Shown here: in pieces, positions 11,082-22,016 of the stretch
How the letters are laid out: each line of letters starts with the position of its first letter
Position numbering within the stretch: the stretch's first letter is position 1
Assembly: GCA_030762935.1 (NCBI GenBank)
Contig: CM060883.1
Location: forward strand, 46,678,501-46,742,500
Length of the DNA: 64,000 bases
Reading direction: 5' to 3'
DNA from: Hymenopus coronatus
Taxonomy: Eukaryota > Arthropoda > Insecta > Mantodea > Hymenopodidae
Notes under the pieces: model-generated
The model's database searches: none
The model's input: the letters and a program-made list of their open reading frames with translations, nothing else
Told to the model about the DNA's origin: nothing
Program-made: the position numbers and the translations under genes

Positions 11082-11786
11082 AGAGCTGATATATTCCAAT
11101 CACAAGACTCTCTCTAGTTGTTCCACAAACAACTTTTCTTAAAAAAGGTTATTCTTTTATCTACACCATGCTGATTAAGATAAACAATACCAGAAAAACT
11201 GGTCTTATTACTTCTTTGTAAGTTGAAGGGAAATAAGGAAATTCATAAGCTAAAGCGATATTCAGATGTTTTGAGAGCTGGTCGCTGAATGAAGAAATTG
11301 AAATTCGGTTCTCTTTGCTTCCTAGAAGTAAACAAAAGAGAGGCATCTCCCGTTTGAGAACAGTTTAGATAGGTACCTTAAAGCTCTACCAAAAATGTAT
11401 AAGACATAAGTGTTGTGTTTTAATGAGGTGTATATTTTTGTGTAGTAAGTTATTGTAAACCTGGTACAGTCTACCAAGCTATACATGAGTTATACAAAAG
11501 GCATCCGAATGAAGAAGTCTTCAGAGGCTATTCCCAGAAAAATCATGTAATACATTTTGTTCATCATGAAAATAATTTAAACATATGCCGGTTTAATAAT
11601 CATCGTTAGAACCATTTTTAAGAAAATCAAAATTGTGGATAAATGTTCCATGTAAAGTGTACTTGGAGGAGGGGATTATCTTGAAAATTTTTGTACGCAG
11701 ATGTTGAACTTAAATAGCTAGTTTGGTATTTAACAGACTTTTCGGTTTTGATATACGCTGTCCACAGGCACACATATGTTTAAAAA
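11082..11786 (-). mobile_element. H-element, hairpin end truncated
   Basis: The CACAT end is degraded ('gatatattccaatcacaaga'). The body has 'ttcagaggctattcccagaa'. It stops in the short AC tract at about 11,770 and is followed directly by the CACAT end of another minus copy. Confidence 0.75.
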
Positions 11787-12084
11787 TCGGTGTTCCATTC
11801 ACATAACTTTCTTTAGCTGTTCTGTATAGAAAATATTCATACAAAAGATTATTCTTTTATCTACATCATATTATTCGAGATAATTTTTAGCATAATTGAT
11901 CTATTTACTTGCTTCCTTTCAAATAGGAGGGAAATAAGTTAATACATTAACTCCAGCTTAGGGATTGAAGAAAATTACATTCTTTATTATTTCTCTATCA
12001 ACTCCTTCATTCTCGCATTCAAAACTGTCTAAATGTTCGCTTCAAATATCTTTCTGACTGTCATAATCGAGAAACTCGCTCACG

Positions 12085-12252
12085 ACACTCTTTGCTTCTT
12101 GCTATACCTGCTCATCATACAACCTTCTATTACTCATCATTTACAGTAAATTTAGCTTGTCTTTGGAATTCCCTCCCTGAAGACGTAAGGGATTGCCGGA
12201 ACTTTATACTGTTCAAGCAGAAATTTAGGGCATACATTTATAATCAAACCTA
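12085..12252 (+). pseudogene. Non-LTR retrotransposon ORF2 C-terminus
   Basis: Translation upstream of the stop at about 12,250 reads ...FTVNLACLWNSL followed by PEDVRDCRNFILFKQKF and a short tail. The pattern 'LWNSLP...FK..L/F' is the usual C-terminal signature of CR1/L2-type reverse transcriptase proteins (family knowledge). Upstream residues (RETRSRHSL-like) are in a different frame, so at least one frameshift is present. Only the tail is left; there is no reverse transcriptase core, so it cannot encode an active enzyme. Confidence 0.65.
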
Positions 12253-12410
12253 ATCTGCTGCTGTATTAATATGATAAATACATCACTATAGCCATTTATT
12301 GTTATTAATATTGTATGTGCAAGCAGTATGCATTTCAATTGTAAATATCACTAATGTGTGTTTCGACCTACATGAATATTTCATTTAAAATAATTTTGTT
12401 TACAGTTTTT

Positions 12411-13274
12411 TACTTTCTCTATATGCACTATGTATATAGTGTATAGAGAAGGTATTGCGCTCCACCCAAAAATTCGATATCGAGATTTCACCGGAAATAT
12501 ATGTTTTAGTGTTCCCTTATCTAAGAAAGCTTTTCGGAAAAAGGTCCGTGTGTGTTTGTGTGTATGTATGTGTGTCCGTGAACACGATAACTCAAAAACG
12601 AAAACTCGTTAAAGGACCAAACTTGGTATTTAAGTTTAGTATCTTCCAGGGATGCGACACGAAGATTTTGACAAAAATCCCCACCCCCAACTATCCTTTA
12701 CATTGAACTTTTCTTTGAAAATTTTAATGTTTTCAAAAATGACTAACGATTTTGATAAAAATTTCGTATATTAAAGATATTTACCCGACAAATAAAATGT
12801 ATATCTTTTTTTTTCTGGGAATAGCCTCTGAAGACTACTTTATTCTGGATGAATTTTAAGAAATTTTGAATAACTGCTAAACCGTAAGAGATGGAGAAAA
12901 ACTTACAACACGAAAAATGTAGAGAACGTTAAAACACAATTTATGTTATACACATTTTTTTCGTGGAGTTCATCGTTTCTGATACATTTGTTGTTTTTGG
13001 TTTCTGCTTTGAATAACTTATGCTTTTCTCATACAGGAATTTGCACACTGTTGTCCATACAAACAAAGGAGTTTCAGTGACATAGCAACCAGCTGTTGAC
13101 TATCACTTTAACCAATGGTACTCCCTTATTTACCTTCTACTTACAAGGAAGCAAGTAATAAGACTATTTCTGCTAATTTTTACTGATTAGCATGAAGTAA
13201 ATAGAAGTATAAGCTTTTTAACAATAATTTGTTGCAGAGTTGTAGAGAAAGTCATGAGAATGGTACACATAAGA
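12411..13274 (+). mobile_element. H-element, full-length, nested in LINE 3' UTR
   Basis: The hairpin end contains 'atatagtgtatagagaaggt'. The TG tract is at 12,547-12,576. The CACAT end is at 13,235-13,274. On both sides the LINE sequence abuts T runs ('acagttttt' and 'ttttttctttc'), consistent with insertion in a T-rich site. Confidence 0.85.
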
Positions 13275-14184
13275 TTTTTTTCTTTCTTTTCATTTCAGTA
13301 TATGTGTTGCACTTTTTATATATACTTTTACTAAGTTGTATAGAATTGTATTTTTGTTTTTAATTCTTTTATTCATTGTGTCATTGCTGTGCTGAATTTA
13401 ATGTATTGCCTGATAGAGTGGAAGACAAGACCTCATGGCCTTATCTCCAACCAGGATAAATAAATAAATAAAGTGATAGTCAAATCCTTTAAAAGCTAGA
13501 CCCTATGTGAAACAATTGAAGTTCGGTTCGCTTTGTATAATCCCGTTTGAAAAAAATATTTTAAAGTTACCACTTAATTACTTATAGACCTTGAGCTATT
13601 GTAGCAGCAACAAGAATGACATCGTAATTGCAATAATCGGATTTATTAAATTCTCTTATGAATTTAATGAGAAACTTATATTTACGGGAATAGAAATCTT
13701 AACATTAATTATTATTCAATGATGACAATAAAACAAATACAAGCAAACAATAACAAGTAACATCTCAAAAACAAAAATAGTATATTTCATAAATTGTGTG
13801 TTTAACGAGATCTACATTTTTTGTGTGGTAAGTTCTTGTCTATCCCTTACGATTTACCAGTTATGCAAAATTCAGAAAAATGCATCCAAACTAACGAATA
13901 CTTCAAGGATATTCCTATTATATATACATATTTTTGGGATGTAAGTGTATTTAATATACGATATTTTAATAACAATCGTTGCAGCCATTTTTGAGAAGGT
14001 CAAAACCATACACACACACACGTATAGACACACACACGAATATGTTTCTAAAAATGATTTTTTCGGACTCAGGGGACCCCAAAACATATATTTCCGGTGA
14101 AATCTCGACATCGAATTTTTAGGTGGAATACAATACCTTCTCTATACACTGTATATATTGTACATACGGGGCTAGAGGAAGTAA

Positions 14185-14370
14185 TACTTACTTTTTTCAT
14201 ATGGGAATTTGCCAATTCCTGCCATGCAAAGATAGAAACCACATTTTAAAAGTGTATTCCCTTATTCTCTTTCTATTTATAAGGAACTAAATACTAAGAA
14301 TGTTTCTGCTAATGTTTATCTCAATTAACAGAGGTGTAGAGAAAGTCATGTGAATGTCACAAATCAGATT
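14185..14370 (+). mobile_element. H-element fragment, CACAT end
   Basis: Begins with 'ttcatatgggaatttgccaa' and ends in 'tagagaaagtcatgtgaatg'. It leads into the tandem short derivative at 14,335-14,965. Confidence 0.7.
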
Positions 14371-14965
14371 GTCATTGTAGTTTTGTCTGGGGAGACTGTA
14401 ACCTTCCTAACAGCGTGTTGGGTGGAATGCAACACCTTCCCTATCCAGTACATACGGGCAAGAGAAATTAATAAACGAAAGCATATAGAGAAAGTGATGT
14501 GAATGTAATAAATCAGATTGTCATTGTAGTTTTGTTGGGGGAGGCTGTAACCTTTCTAACAGAATGTTGGGTGGAATAGAATACCTTCTCTATCCACTAT
14601 GTACATTGTACATACGAGCAAAAATGAAACGGAGTTTTATTTATGGACGCTCTTTAACTGCTGTGGTTCTCAGCGTCCCTTCCTATACTGGGCGTGAAAG
14701 ACCGCTTAATTTAACTCAGAGGCCTCTTTTATCAGGCTTGAGGTTCGTTTACAAGCCGTAAATCTACAAATTGGGAACAACGGCTTTTCTTCCCTTCCGA
14801 AGGAAGCCATTCTAAGGATTTTTACACCCGAAAAAACCCATCGTCCTCCGCCAGGTTACATTTAAGAGAAAGTAATAAATGATATCATGTAGAGAAAGTC
14901 ATGTGAATGTAACAAATCAGATTGTCATTGTAGTTTTGTCGGGAGAGGCTGTAACCTTTCTAACA
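14335..14965. repeat. Tandem ~150-bp H-element-end derivative, three units
   Basis: Each unit joins an H-element CACAT end to a ~60-bp novel block ('cattgtagttttgt', 'gaggctgtaacctttctaac'). A hairpin end in the opposite orientation then follows ('gggtggaat', 'taccttctctatccac'). Units start near 14,335, 14,485 and 14,890. The second is split by a SINE (14,625-14,860) and the third is truncated. Confidence 0.65.
14625..14860 (-). mobile_element. SINE family A, head truncated
   Basis: Carries the family body on the minus strand: 'ggacgctctttaactgctgt', 'cttcccttccgaaggaagcc', 'cgtcctccgcc'. It stops just after the B-box region, so the tRNA-like head is incomplete. Confidence 0.75.
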
Positions 14966-15289
14966 GCATGTTTGCCGAAGCTGAAGGTCCCAGAGAACAA
15001 AACAAAGCGACCATTATTGCGCCCGAGCAAATAGAGGCGCAGTAATCAACTGTCTTATATTGACAGATGGTCACGTCGATATGTGATTGGCACGCACACT
15101 GACTCACGCATCGCATTAGGATGGGAGGGTGCTTGTTACGTGTCTAACATATGCCTCACTAAGGTAAGCTAATCACCACTCAGGGATGTGCGTCCAGAAT
15201 AAAAGTTAACACTGCATCGCAGATGTTTCACGCGATAGTCACATGTCTAATATTGTATCAAAATGGCAGCCAGTGTCAATCTAAAAAAA
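14966..15289. other. Single-copy stretch
   Basis: Moderately GC-richer spacer without recognised repeats or ORFs. Confidence 0.4.
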
Positions 15290-16133
15290 TCTGTGTTCCA
15301 TTCACATAACTTTCTCTATATCTCTGTAAAAAATTATTGTTAATAAGCTAATCTTTTATTTATTTCATGCTAATCGAGAAAAATTAGCAGATCAAGTCTT
15401 ATTTCTTGCTTTATTGCAAGTAGGAGCGAAACAAGGGAGTAACATAGGTTCAAGTGAAAACCAAAAGATGGTTGCTATGTGACTGATGTTTCTTTGTTTG
15501 TATAGACAGGTGTTGATAAATTCCTGTAAGTTTTTCAAAGCTGAAACCAAGAAAAAGGAATATCTCAAAAACGATCAACTCCAGGAAAAACATGTATACA
15601 ACGTAAATTGTGTGTTTTAACGTGCTCTACATTTTTTGTGTGTTAAGTTTTTCTCCATCTCTTACGGTTTAGTAGTTATGCAAAATTCATCTATAATAAA
15701 GTAGTCTTCAGAGGCTATTCCCAGAAAATTCAAAATATACATTTTATTTGTCAGGTAAATATCTTTAACATATTACATTTTAATCAAAATCGTTAGTGCC
15801 ATTTTTTAGAAAATCAAAATTTTCGAAAAAAGTTCCATGTAAAGGGTAGTTTGGTGTGGGGGGATTTTTTTCAAAATTTTCGTGTCGCATTCCTGGAAGA
15901 TACTAAACTTAAATACCAAGTTTGGTATTTTACAGACTTTTCGGTTTTGAGTTATCCTGTTCACAGACACACTGACACACGGACACACACACGGACCTTT
16001 TTCTGAAAATACTTTTTTTGGATACAGGGGACCCTAAAACATATATTTCTTGTGAAATCTCGGTATCGAATTTGTTGGTGGAGTGCAATATCTTCTCTAT
16101 ACACTATGTACATAGTACGTTTAGAGAAAGTAA
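15290..16133 (-). mobile_element. H-element, full-length copy
   Basis: Starts 'tctgtgttccattcacataa'. It contains the AC tract at 15,968-15,994, and the hairpin end has 'acactatgtacatagtacgt'. Ends 'tagagaaagtaaca'. Confidence 0.85.
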
Positions 16134-16232
16134 CAATGTATGCTCAGTAAGCAATTTTATTTTCAAATAGAAGGTAGATCAATTGAAATAAAGCCACAGA
16201 AGTTCATTCTCATTGATTAATTTTGCGTGGTG

Positions 16233-16285
16233 TTACGAGGGGCGTTCAGTAAGTTCTTAGAAATCCAAGAAATTACACTCCTATT
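16233..16285 (+). repeat. Solo mariner-type terminal repeat
   Basis: 'TTACGAGGGGCGTTCAGTAA' matches the usual mariner TIR form (TACGAGGGGCGTTCA...). No transposase or partner TIR is visible beside it; an H-element fragment follows. Confidence 0.55.
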
Positions 16286-16295
16286 TCCGAATTTG

Positions 16296-16355
16296 GGGAC
16301 CTAAAACATATATTCCAGTGAATTCTCGAGATCGAATTTTAGGGTGGAATACAAT
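16296..16355 (-). mobile_element. H-element fragment
   Basis: Only the 'aacatatattccagtgaatt...gggtggaatacaata' block remains. Confidence 0.65.
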
Positions 16356-17090
16356 AGATATCTGCTTCACATTAATCGAGAAAAACTTTTATAGATATAC
16401 TTTTATTGCATATTTCCTTGTAAATAAAATGTAAATAGGGAAATATATATAGCTTAAACAATATTCAAATTTTGGTACAGTTGGTCAGAATGTGATGGTT
16501 TGGAAATGCCTTCCTCTTTGTTTGGCCAGGGACTTCCTAATTGAGAAAAGTCTAAATATTGCAGAATTGAAACCATTAGTTTAGAAATGGCTACCAGCTC
16601 AAATAAATTGAATTTCACATAAGTTGTATATTTTAACGAGATCTACTTTATTGTGCAGTACGTTTTGATTTATTTCTTATATTTTACCAATTATTCAGAA
16701 GTCATCCAGATTGAAGGGGCCTTCAGAGGCTATTATCAGAAAATTCAAGATATGCATATTATTTGTGATAAAAACCCACATGTTTAAGATATTTTCAACC
16801 AAAATTGTTAAGAGTTATTTATGAGAAAAACAACATTTCTGAAAATGTTTCCATATAAAGGATAGTTTCGCGTTAGGGATTTTGCTAGAAAACCTTCGTA
16901 TCGTATCCTTAAAAGATGCTGAACTTAAATACCAAATTTGGTATTTAACTGGCTTTTCGTTTCTGAGTTATGCTGTTCACGCGCGCCCGCGCACAAACAC
17001 ATACTCACACATATGCGCGGACTGTTTTCATGAATGTTTTGGGTGGAATAAATACCGTTCCTATCTACTATATGGTAGAGAACATAAACC
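16356..17090 (-). mobile_element. H-element, truncated at CACAT end
   Basis: Begins in 'gcttcacattaatcgagaaa' and ends in a diverged hairpin end ('tatctactatatggtagaga'). A perfect 24-bp palindrome lies at 16,925-16,948 (arms TTAAATACCAAA). Confidence 0.75.
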
Positions 17091-17511
17091 TTAAATAATA
17101 AACAGGTTGGCTGCAACAAGTGCAGGAAAACCATCTTGCCGGACAATTCATGATGGAAGGTAACTTTATAAAAAAAAAAATAATAAATAGATAAAACTGT
17201 GATAGCAGAAGACACGAGAGCATTAATTGGTCGTTTTGGCTTTTTGTGTCAACGACCAGTTAGAGTTTCAAAATGTTATACGTCTATTAGATTTAGACAA
17301 ACGTTTACTCTCTTATTCACACCTCCAGACTCTTAAGAAGGATTACCTTTTCTTATTGAAACGATGATTATTCTCAAGAAATCATAAAGACATTGAAACA
17401 TTTTTATTTGTGGTGCATGAGCCGAAATATTAGGAACATCCTTTCGAATCTTAATTCGAACTGAATTGGAGCATGTGGAATAAATATGGCTAAAGAAAAC
17501 TTTCCATTTGC
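17091..17511. other. Single-copy stretch
   Basis: No feature recognised. Confidence 0.4.
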
Positions 17512-17595
17512 AGCCGAGGTTAGAACTCGTGACCTCCAGACATGGAAGATTGCCTCTGCAGTCTGGTAGTTTGATACTAATCTATCCTCGGCTGC
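17512..17595 (-). repeat. tRNA-like sequence beside the minisatellite
   Basis: Ten-base ends GCAGCCGAGG and CCTCGGCTGC pair as an acceptor-like stem. A second stem CCAGAC/GTCTGG and a B-box-like 'gagttctaacctc' lie inside on the minus strand. Loop lengths do not fit a canonical tRNA, so I read it as tRNA-derived repeat rather than a tRNA gene. Confidence 0.4.
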
Positions 17596-17603
17596 ATTTG
17601 TGT

Positions 17604-19135
17604 GATGCAGTAAACATTGTTCCAACGTTACCATGGTAACGAGTATATGTGTGTGGTAAGTAAACATGTTCCAACATTACCATGGTAACGAGTATATGTG
17701 TGTGATACAGTAAACATGTTCCAACATTACCATGGTAACGAGTATATGTGTGTGGTACAGTAAACATGTTCCAACATTACCATGGTAACGAGTATGTGTG
17801 TGTGGTAAGTAAACATGTTCCAACATTACCATGGTAACGAGTATATGTGTGTGGTAAGTAAACATGTTCCAACATTACCATGGTAACGAGTATATGTGTG
17901 TGATACAGTAAACATGTTCCAACATTACCATGGTAACGAGTATATGTGTGTGATACAGTAAACATGTTCCAACATTACCATGGTAACGAGTATGTGTGTG
18001 TGGTAAGTAAACATGTTCCAACATTACCATGGTAACGAGTATATGTGTGTGGTAAGTAAACATGTTCCAACATTACCATGGTAACGAGTATATGTGTGTG
18101 GTAAGTAAACATGTTCCAACATTACCATGGTAACGAGTATATGTGTGGGGTACAGTAAACATGTTCCAACATTACCATGGTAACGAGTATGTGTGTGTAG
18201 TACAGTATACATGTTCCAACATTACCATGGTAAGGAGTATATGTGTGGGGTACAGTAAACATGTTCCAACATTACCATGGTAACGAGTATGTGTGTGTGG
18301 TACAGTAAACATGTTCCAACATTACCATGGTAACGAGTATGTGTGTGTGGTAAGTAAACATGTTCCAACGTTACCATGGTAACGAGTATGTGTGGGGTAC
18401 AGTAAACATGTTCCAACATTATCATGGTAACGAGTATGTGTGTGTGGTACAGTATACATGTTCCAACATTACCATGGTAACGAGTATATGTGTGGGGTAC
18501 AGTAAACATGTTCCAACATTACCATGGTAACGAGTATATGTGTGTGGTACAGTAAACATGTTCCAACGTTACCATGGTAACGAGTATATGTGTGGGGTAC
18601 AGTAAACATGTTCCAACATTACCATGGTAACGAGTATATGTGTGTGGTACAGTAAACATGTTCCAACATTACCATGGTAACGAGTATATGTGTGTGGTAA
18701 GTATACATGTTCCAACATTACCATGGTAACGAGTATGTGTGTGTGGGGCACAGTAAACATGTTCCAACATTACCATGGTAACGAGTATATGTGTGTGGTA
18801 CAGTAAACATGTTCCAACGTTACCATGGTAACGAGTATATGTGTGGGGTACAGTAAACATGTTCCAACATTACCATGGTAACGAGTATATGTGTGTGGGG
18901 CACAGTAAACATTGTCCCAACGTTACCATGGTAACCAGTATATGTGTGGGGCACAGTAAGCATTGAAAAAGCGTTACCATGGTAACCAGTATATGTGTGG
19001 GGTACAGTAAACATGTTCCACGTTACCATGGTAACCAGTATATGTGTGGGGCACAGTAAACATGTTCCAACGTTACCATGGTAAGCAGAGGATGGTGCCA
19101 GTGCGTGTGTGTACGTGCACATTGTTCCTGCGTTA
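17604..19135. repeat. Minisatellite, ~30 units of 49-50 bp with X-box-like palindromes
   Basis: I count 30 units (17,604 to about 19,090) plus a decayed one. Each has 'gtaaacatgttccaac', then the palindrome TTACCATGGTAA, then 'cgagtatatgtgtgtgg'. Period is mostly 49 or 50 bp, with a few units of 48-53. Interior units are nearly identical. The outer ones (unit 1 and units 27-30) carry CGTTACCATGGTAAC and 'ccagtat' variants. One unit has the palindrome broken (18,421, 'atcatgg'). Short minus-strand ORFs with MFTYHTHILVTMVMLEHV-type periods are a by-product of the repeat. Confidence 0.95.
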
Positions 19136-19930
19136 CCACAGTGATCAGTACTGTCCCCTCAATGAAGAATATTCACTTGGCTTCCTAACGCGCGTGTGAT
19201 GGACAAATAAATAACATTAAAGTTGGCGGCAGTTGTTAGTTTGTTAATTGAGTTAGTCGCGATGAGTAACGAGGCAGGAGGGTTGGTTTTTTCCTGCCCC
19301 GGTATTGGGGAGGGAAGCCCCGCTACAAATAAAATAAAACTATATATACTAGTGAGGAAAGGGAAATTCTATTTGAAGACGCACATAACGGGAGTGCTGG
19401 AATATTTTCGCTGTGAAAACATTTCGTAAAATTTCCCGTGGGACTTTGCTGCTGCCGGGGATGGTGCATCGTTCCCGTCTATTGTTCAGCACTGGGACTC
19501 AATCCCCTGCCACCACGAGTATTGATCTTGCCTTGCTACTTTGATCAGCTTGCTAATACGTCTTGGAAACAAAAAGTGCTAAATACTTGATGAGGAAGCA
19601 CATTTTAACTCTGATTGCAGTGCACATAAAATAAACTCGCGGATTGGATTTCCCAAGAAATTCGCTGCACCTATAAAATTTTACTCACGCAATTCCCGTC
19701 CCATAAAAATGTCGTGGTTTTTTTCGGAGTCTCCAGATTTTTACGCTGACAATTTATGCAGTCTTTCAGAAAGGCGGGAATAAAACGAGAATAGGGCGGC
19801 GTAGCTGAAACGTGTTTTCGTCTGAGGTTTTTTCTTCCACAGACTCAGCCTAAAGGAAATAGCACAGTGGAGGTTTACTCTTAACCCACCTAAAGCTTCC
19901 AATAAGTATTTAGATATCAATAAAAGCAAT
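19136..19930. other. Single-copy stretch
   Basis: No gene recognised. The 68-codon ORF at 19,223-19,429 has no recognisable domain. Confidence 0.45.
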
Positions 19931-20761
19931 ATGATGTGTTCCATTCACATGCCTTTCTCTAAACCACTGCAACAAAGTATTCTGTTTACTTCATCTAATG
20001 GAGCAAAAGTTAGCAGAAATAGTCTTATTACTTGCTTCCTTGTTAGTAGAAGCGAAATAAGGGGGTACCATAGGTTAAAGTGATAGTCAAATGTTTGTTT
20101 GGACACGAGTTCACAAAGCCCTGTATGAGAAAAATATAAGTTTTTATAGCTGAAACCAAAAACAAGGAATATCTCGAAAACCATCAATTTCACGAAAAAA
20201 GGTATAACACATAAATTGTGTGTTTTACGGTGCTCTAAATTTGTGTGTGGTAAGTTTTTGTCCGTTTCTTACGGTTCAGCATTTATGCAAAGTTCCATAA
20301 AATTGACCCAGAATAAAGTAGTCTTCAGAGGCTATTCCTAGAAAATTCAAAATATACATTTTATTTGTCAGGTAAATATCTTTAATATGCGATATTTTAA
20401 TCAAAATCGTTAGAGCTATTTTTAAAAAAGCAAAATTTTCGAAAAAAGTTCCATGTAAAGGGTAGTTGGGGGTGGGAGGATTTTTCTCAAAATCTTCCTG
20501 TCGCATCCCTGAAAGATGCTAAACTTAAATACCAAGTTTGGTATTTTACCGACTTTTCGTTTTTGAGTTATCGTGTTCATAGACACACGGGCACACTGAC
20601 ACACGGAACACACACACACACGGACCTTTTTCTGAAAATATTTTTTTTGATACAGGGGATCCTAAAACATATATTTCCGGTGAAATCTGGGTATCGAATT
20701 TTTTGGTGGAGTGCAATATCTTCTCTATACATTATTTACATACCATGTATAGAGAAAGTAA
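19931..20761 (-). mobile_element. H-element, full-length copy
   Basis: The CACAT end is 'atgatgtgttccattcacat'. AC tract at 20,582-20,622. Hairpin end has 'ttatttacataccatgtata' and 'gagaaagtaa'. Confidence 0.85.
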
Positions 20762-20969
20762 CAATAAGTTAAATCCTTTTCGATTTTGGAAAAGTAAATG
20801 TTAGTACGTACTTGCTATTGCTTTTATATTACTTTGTTTACCCTGAGACAGGACTAAAGGTGAAAAGTCATGTAAGAGGAAGTTTAATTATTAAACAGGT
20901 TTAATATGTATCCAAATTTCTTGTAAAACACCCGCAAAGAAAGGAAAGTGACGCCTAAATAAACACAAG
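20762..20969. other. Spacer
   Basis: AT-rich spacer between two minus H-elements, with no feature. Confidence 0.4.
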
Positions 20970-21836
20970 TCTGATGTGTTCCATTCACATGACTTTCTCT
21001 ATATCTTTGCAACAAATTTTAGTTAAAAAGCTTATGCTTCTATTTATTTCATTGCTAATGGAGAAACTTTAGCAGAAATAGTCTTATTATTTGCTTCCTT
21101 GTAAGTAGAAACGAAATGAGGGAGTACCATAGGTTAAAATGATAGCCAAAAGCTGGTTACTATGTAACTGAAGTTCCTTTGTTTGTATGGACAGGAGTTA
21201 ACAAATTCCTGTATGAGAAAAGTATGTTTTTCAAAGCAGAAACGAAAAACCAAGAATATCTTAAAAATGATCAACTCCACGAAAAAAATGTATATGGCAT
21301 AAATTGTGTGTTTTATTGCGAGCTACATTTACTGTAGAGTAAGTTTTTGTCTATCTCTTGCGGTTTAGCAGTTATGCACAATTCCTAAAAGTTCATTCAG
21401 AATAAAGTAGTCTTCAGAGGTTATTCCCAGAAAATTCAAGATATACATTTTATTTTTCAGATAAATATCTTTAATATACGATATTTTAATCGAAATTGAT
21501 AGAGCCATTTTTAAGAAAATCACAATTTTCGAAATTTTTTCCATGTAAAGGGTAGTTTGGGGGTGGGGGATTTTCTTGAAAATCTTCGTGTCGCATCCTT
21601 GGAAGATACCAAACCTAAACACCAAGTTTGGGCTTTAACGGTAATTTCGTTTTCGCGCTATGCTGCCCACAGGCACACACATACACAGGGACTTTTTCTA
21701 AAAATGCTTTTTTTGGATTCAGGGAGTCTTAAAACATGTATTTCCGGTGAAATCTCGGTGTCGAATTTTTGGGTACAATACAATACCTTCTCTATACACT
21801 GTGTACATAGTTCGTATAGAGAAAGTAAAAATGTGT
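20970..21836 (-). mobile_element. H-element, full-length copy
   Basis: Starts 'tctgatgtgttccattcaca'. AC tract at 21,672-21,690. Ends with 'tgtacatagttcgtatagag' and 'aaagtaaaa'. Confidence 0.88.
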
Positions 21837-21875
21837 CAAAATTATTTAATAAGTTCTAGAATACATTATAATTCA

Positions 21876-22016
21876 TAAACATAGTGAAAATTGGATAGGT
21901 AGAGTAAGACTGAAAAATTCATTACTATAGCCGGGATTTGAACCTGGATCTCCCGATTTCTAGACGGTTGCTTTAACCACTGAGCTACCATAGCAACATG
22001 CCGGCACCGAATTACG
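21876..22016 (-). repeat. Left inverted arm: tRNA-like repeat (family E)
   Basis: On the minus strand it contains an A box ('tggtagctcagtggttaaag'), a B box ('ggttcaaatcccgg') and a tail 'cagtcttactctacctatcc'. It is the inverted counterpart of 22,990-23,125. Confidence 0.65.

Larger units (their letters stand above)
11962..13470 (+). mobile_element. LINE 3' end, itself split by an H-element
   Basis: It holds the last codons of a non-LTR retrotransposon ORF, a 3' UTR, then after the nested H-element (12,411-13,274) more 3' UTR. It finishes with 'cttatctccaaccaggataa' and (AATA)n. The terminal tetranucleotide repeats and the C-terminal motif are typical of CR1/L2-like LINEs. The 5' part is missing, as expected for target-primed insertion. 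Confidence 0.65.
11787..14184 (-). mobile_element. H-element split by a LINE insertion
   Basis: The CACAT half occupies 11,787-11,961. The rest resumes at 13,471 ('gtgatagtcaaatcc') and ends at 14,184 with 'gtacatacggggctagagga'. The interruption is LINE sequence ending in AATA repeats. A further ~175-bp unassigned insert splits the body at about 13,575-13,747. Confidence 0.7.

Noticed and set aside
17604..19135. CRISPR-like array
   Set aside because: Units are contiguous with no unique spacers, and the context is eukaryotic repeat DNA; it is a minisatellite.
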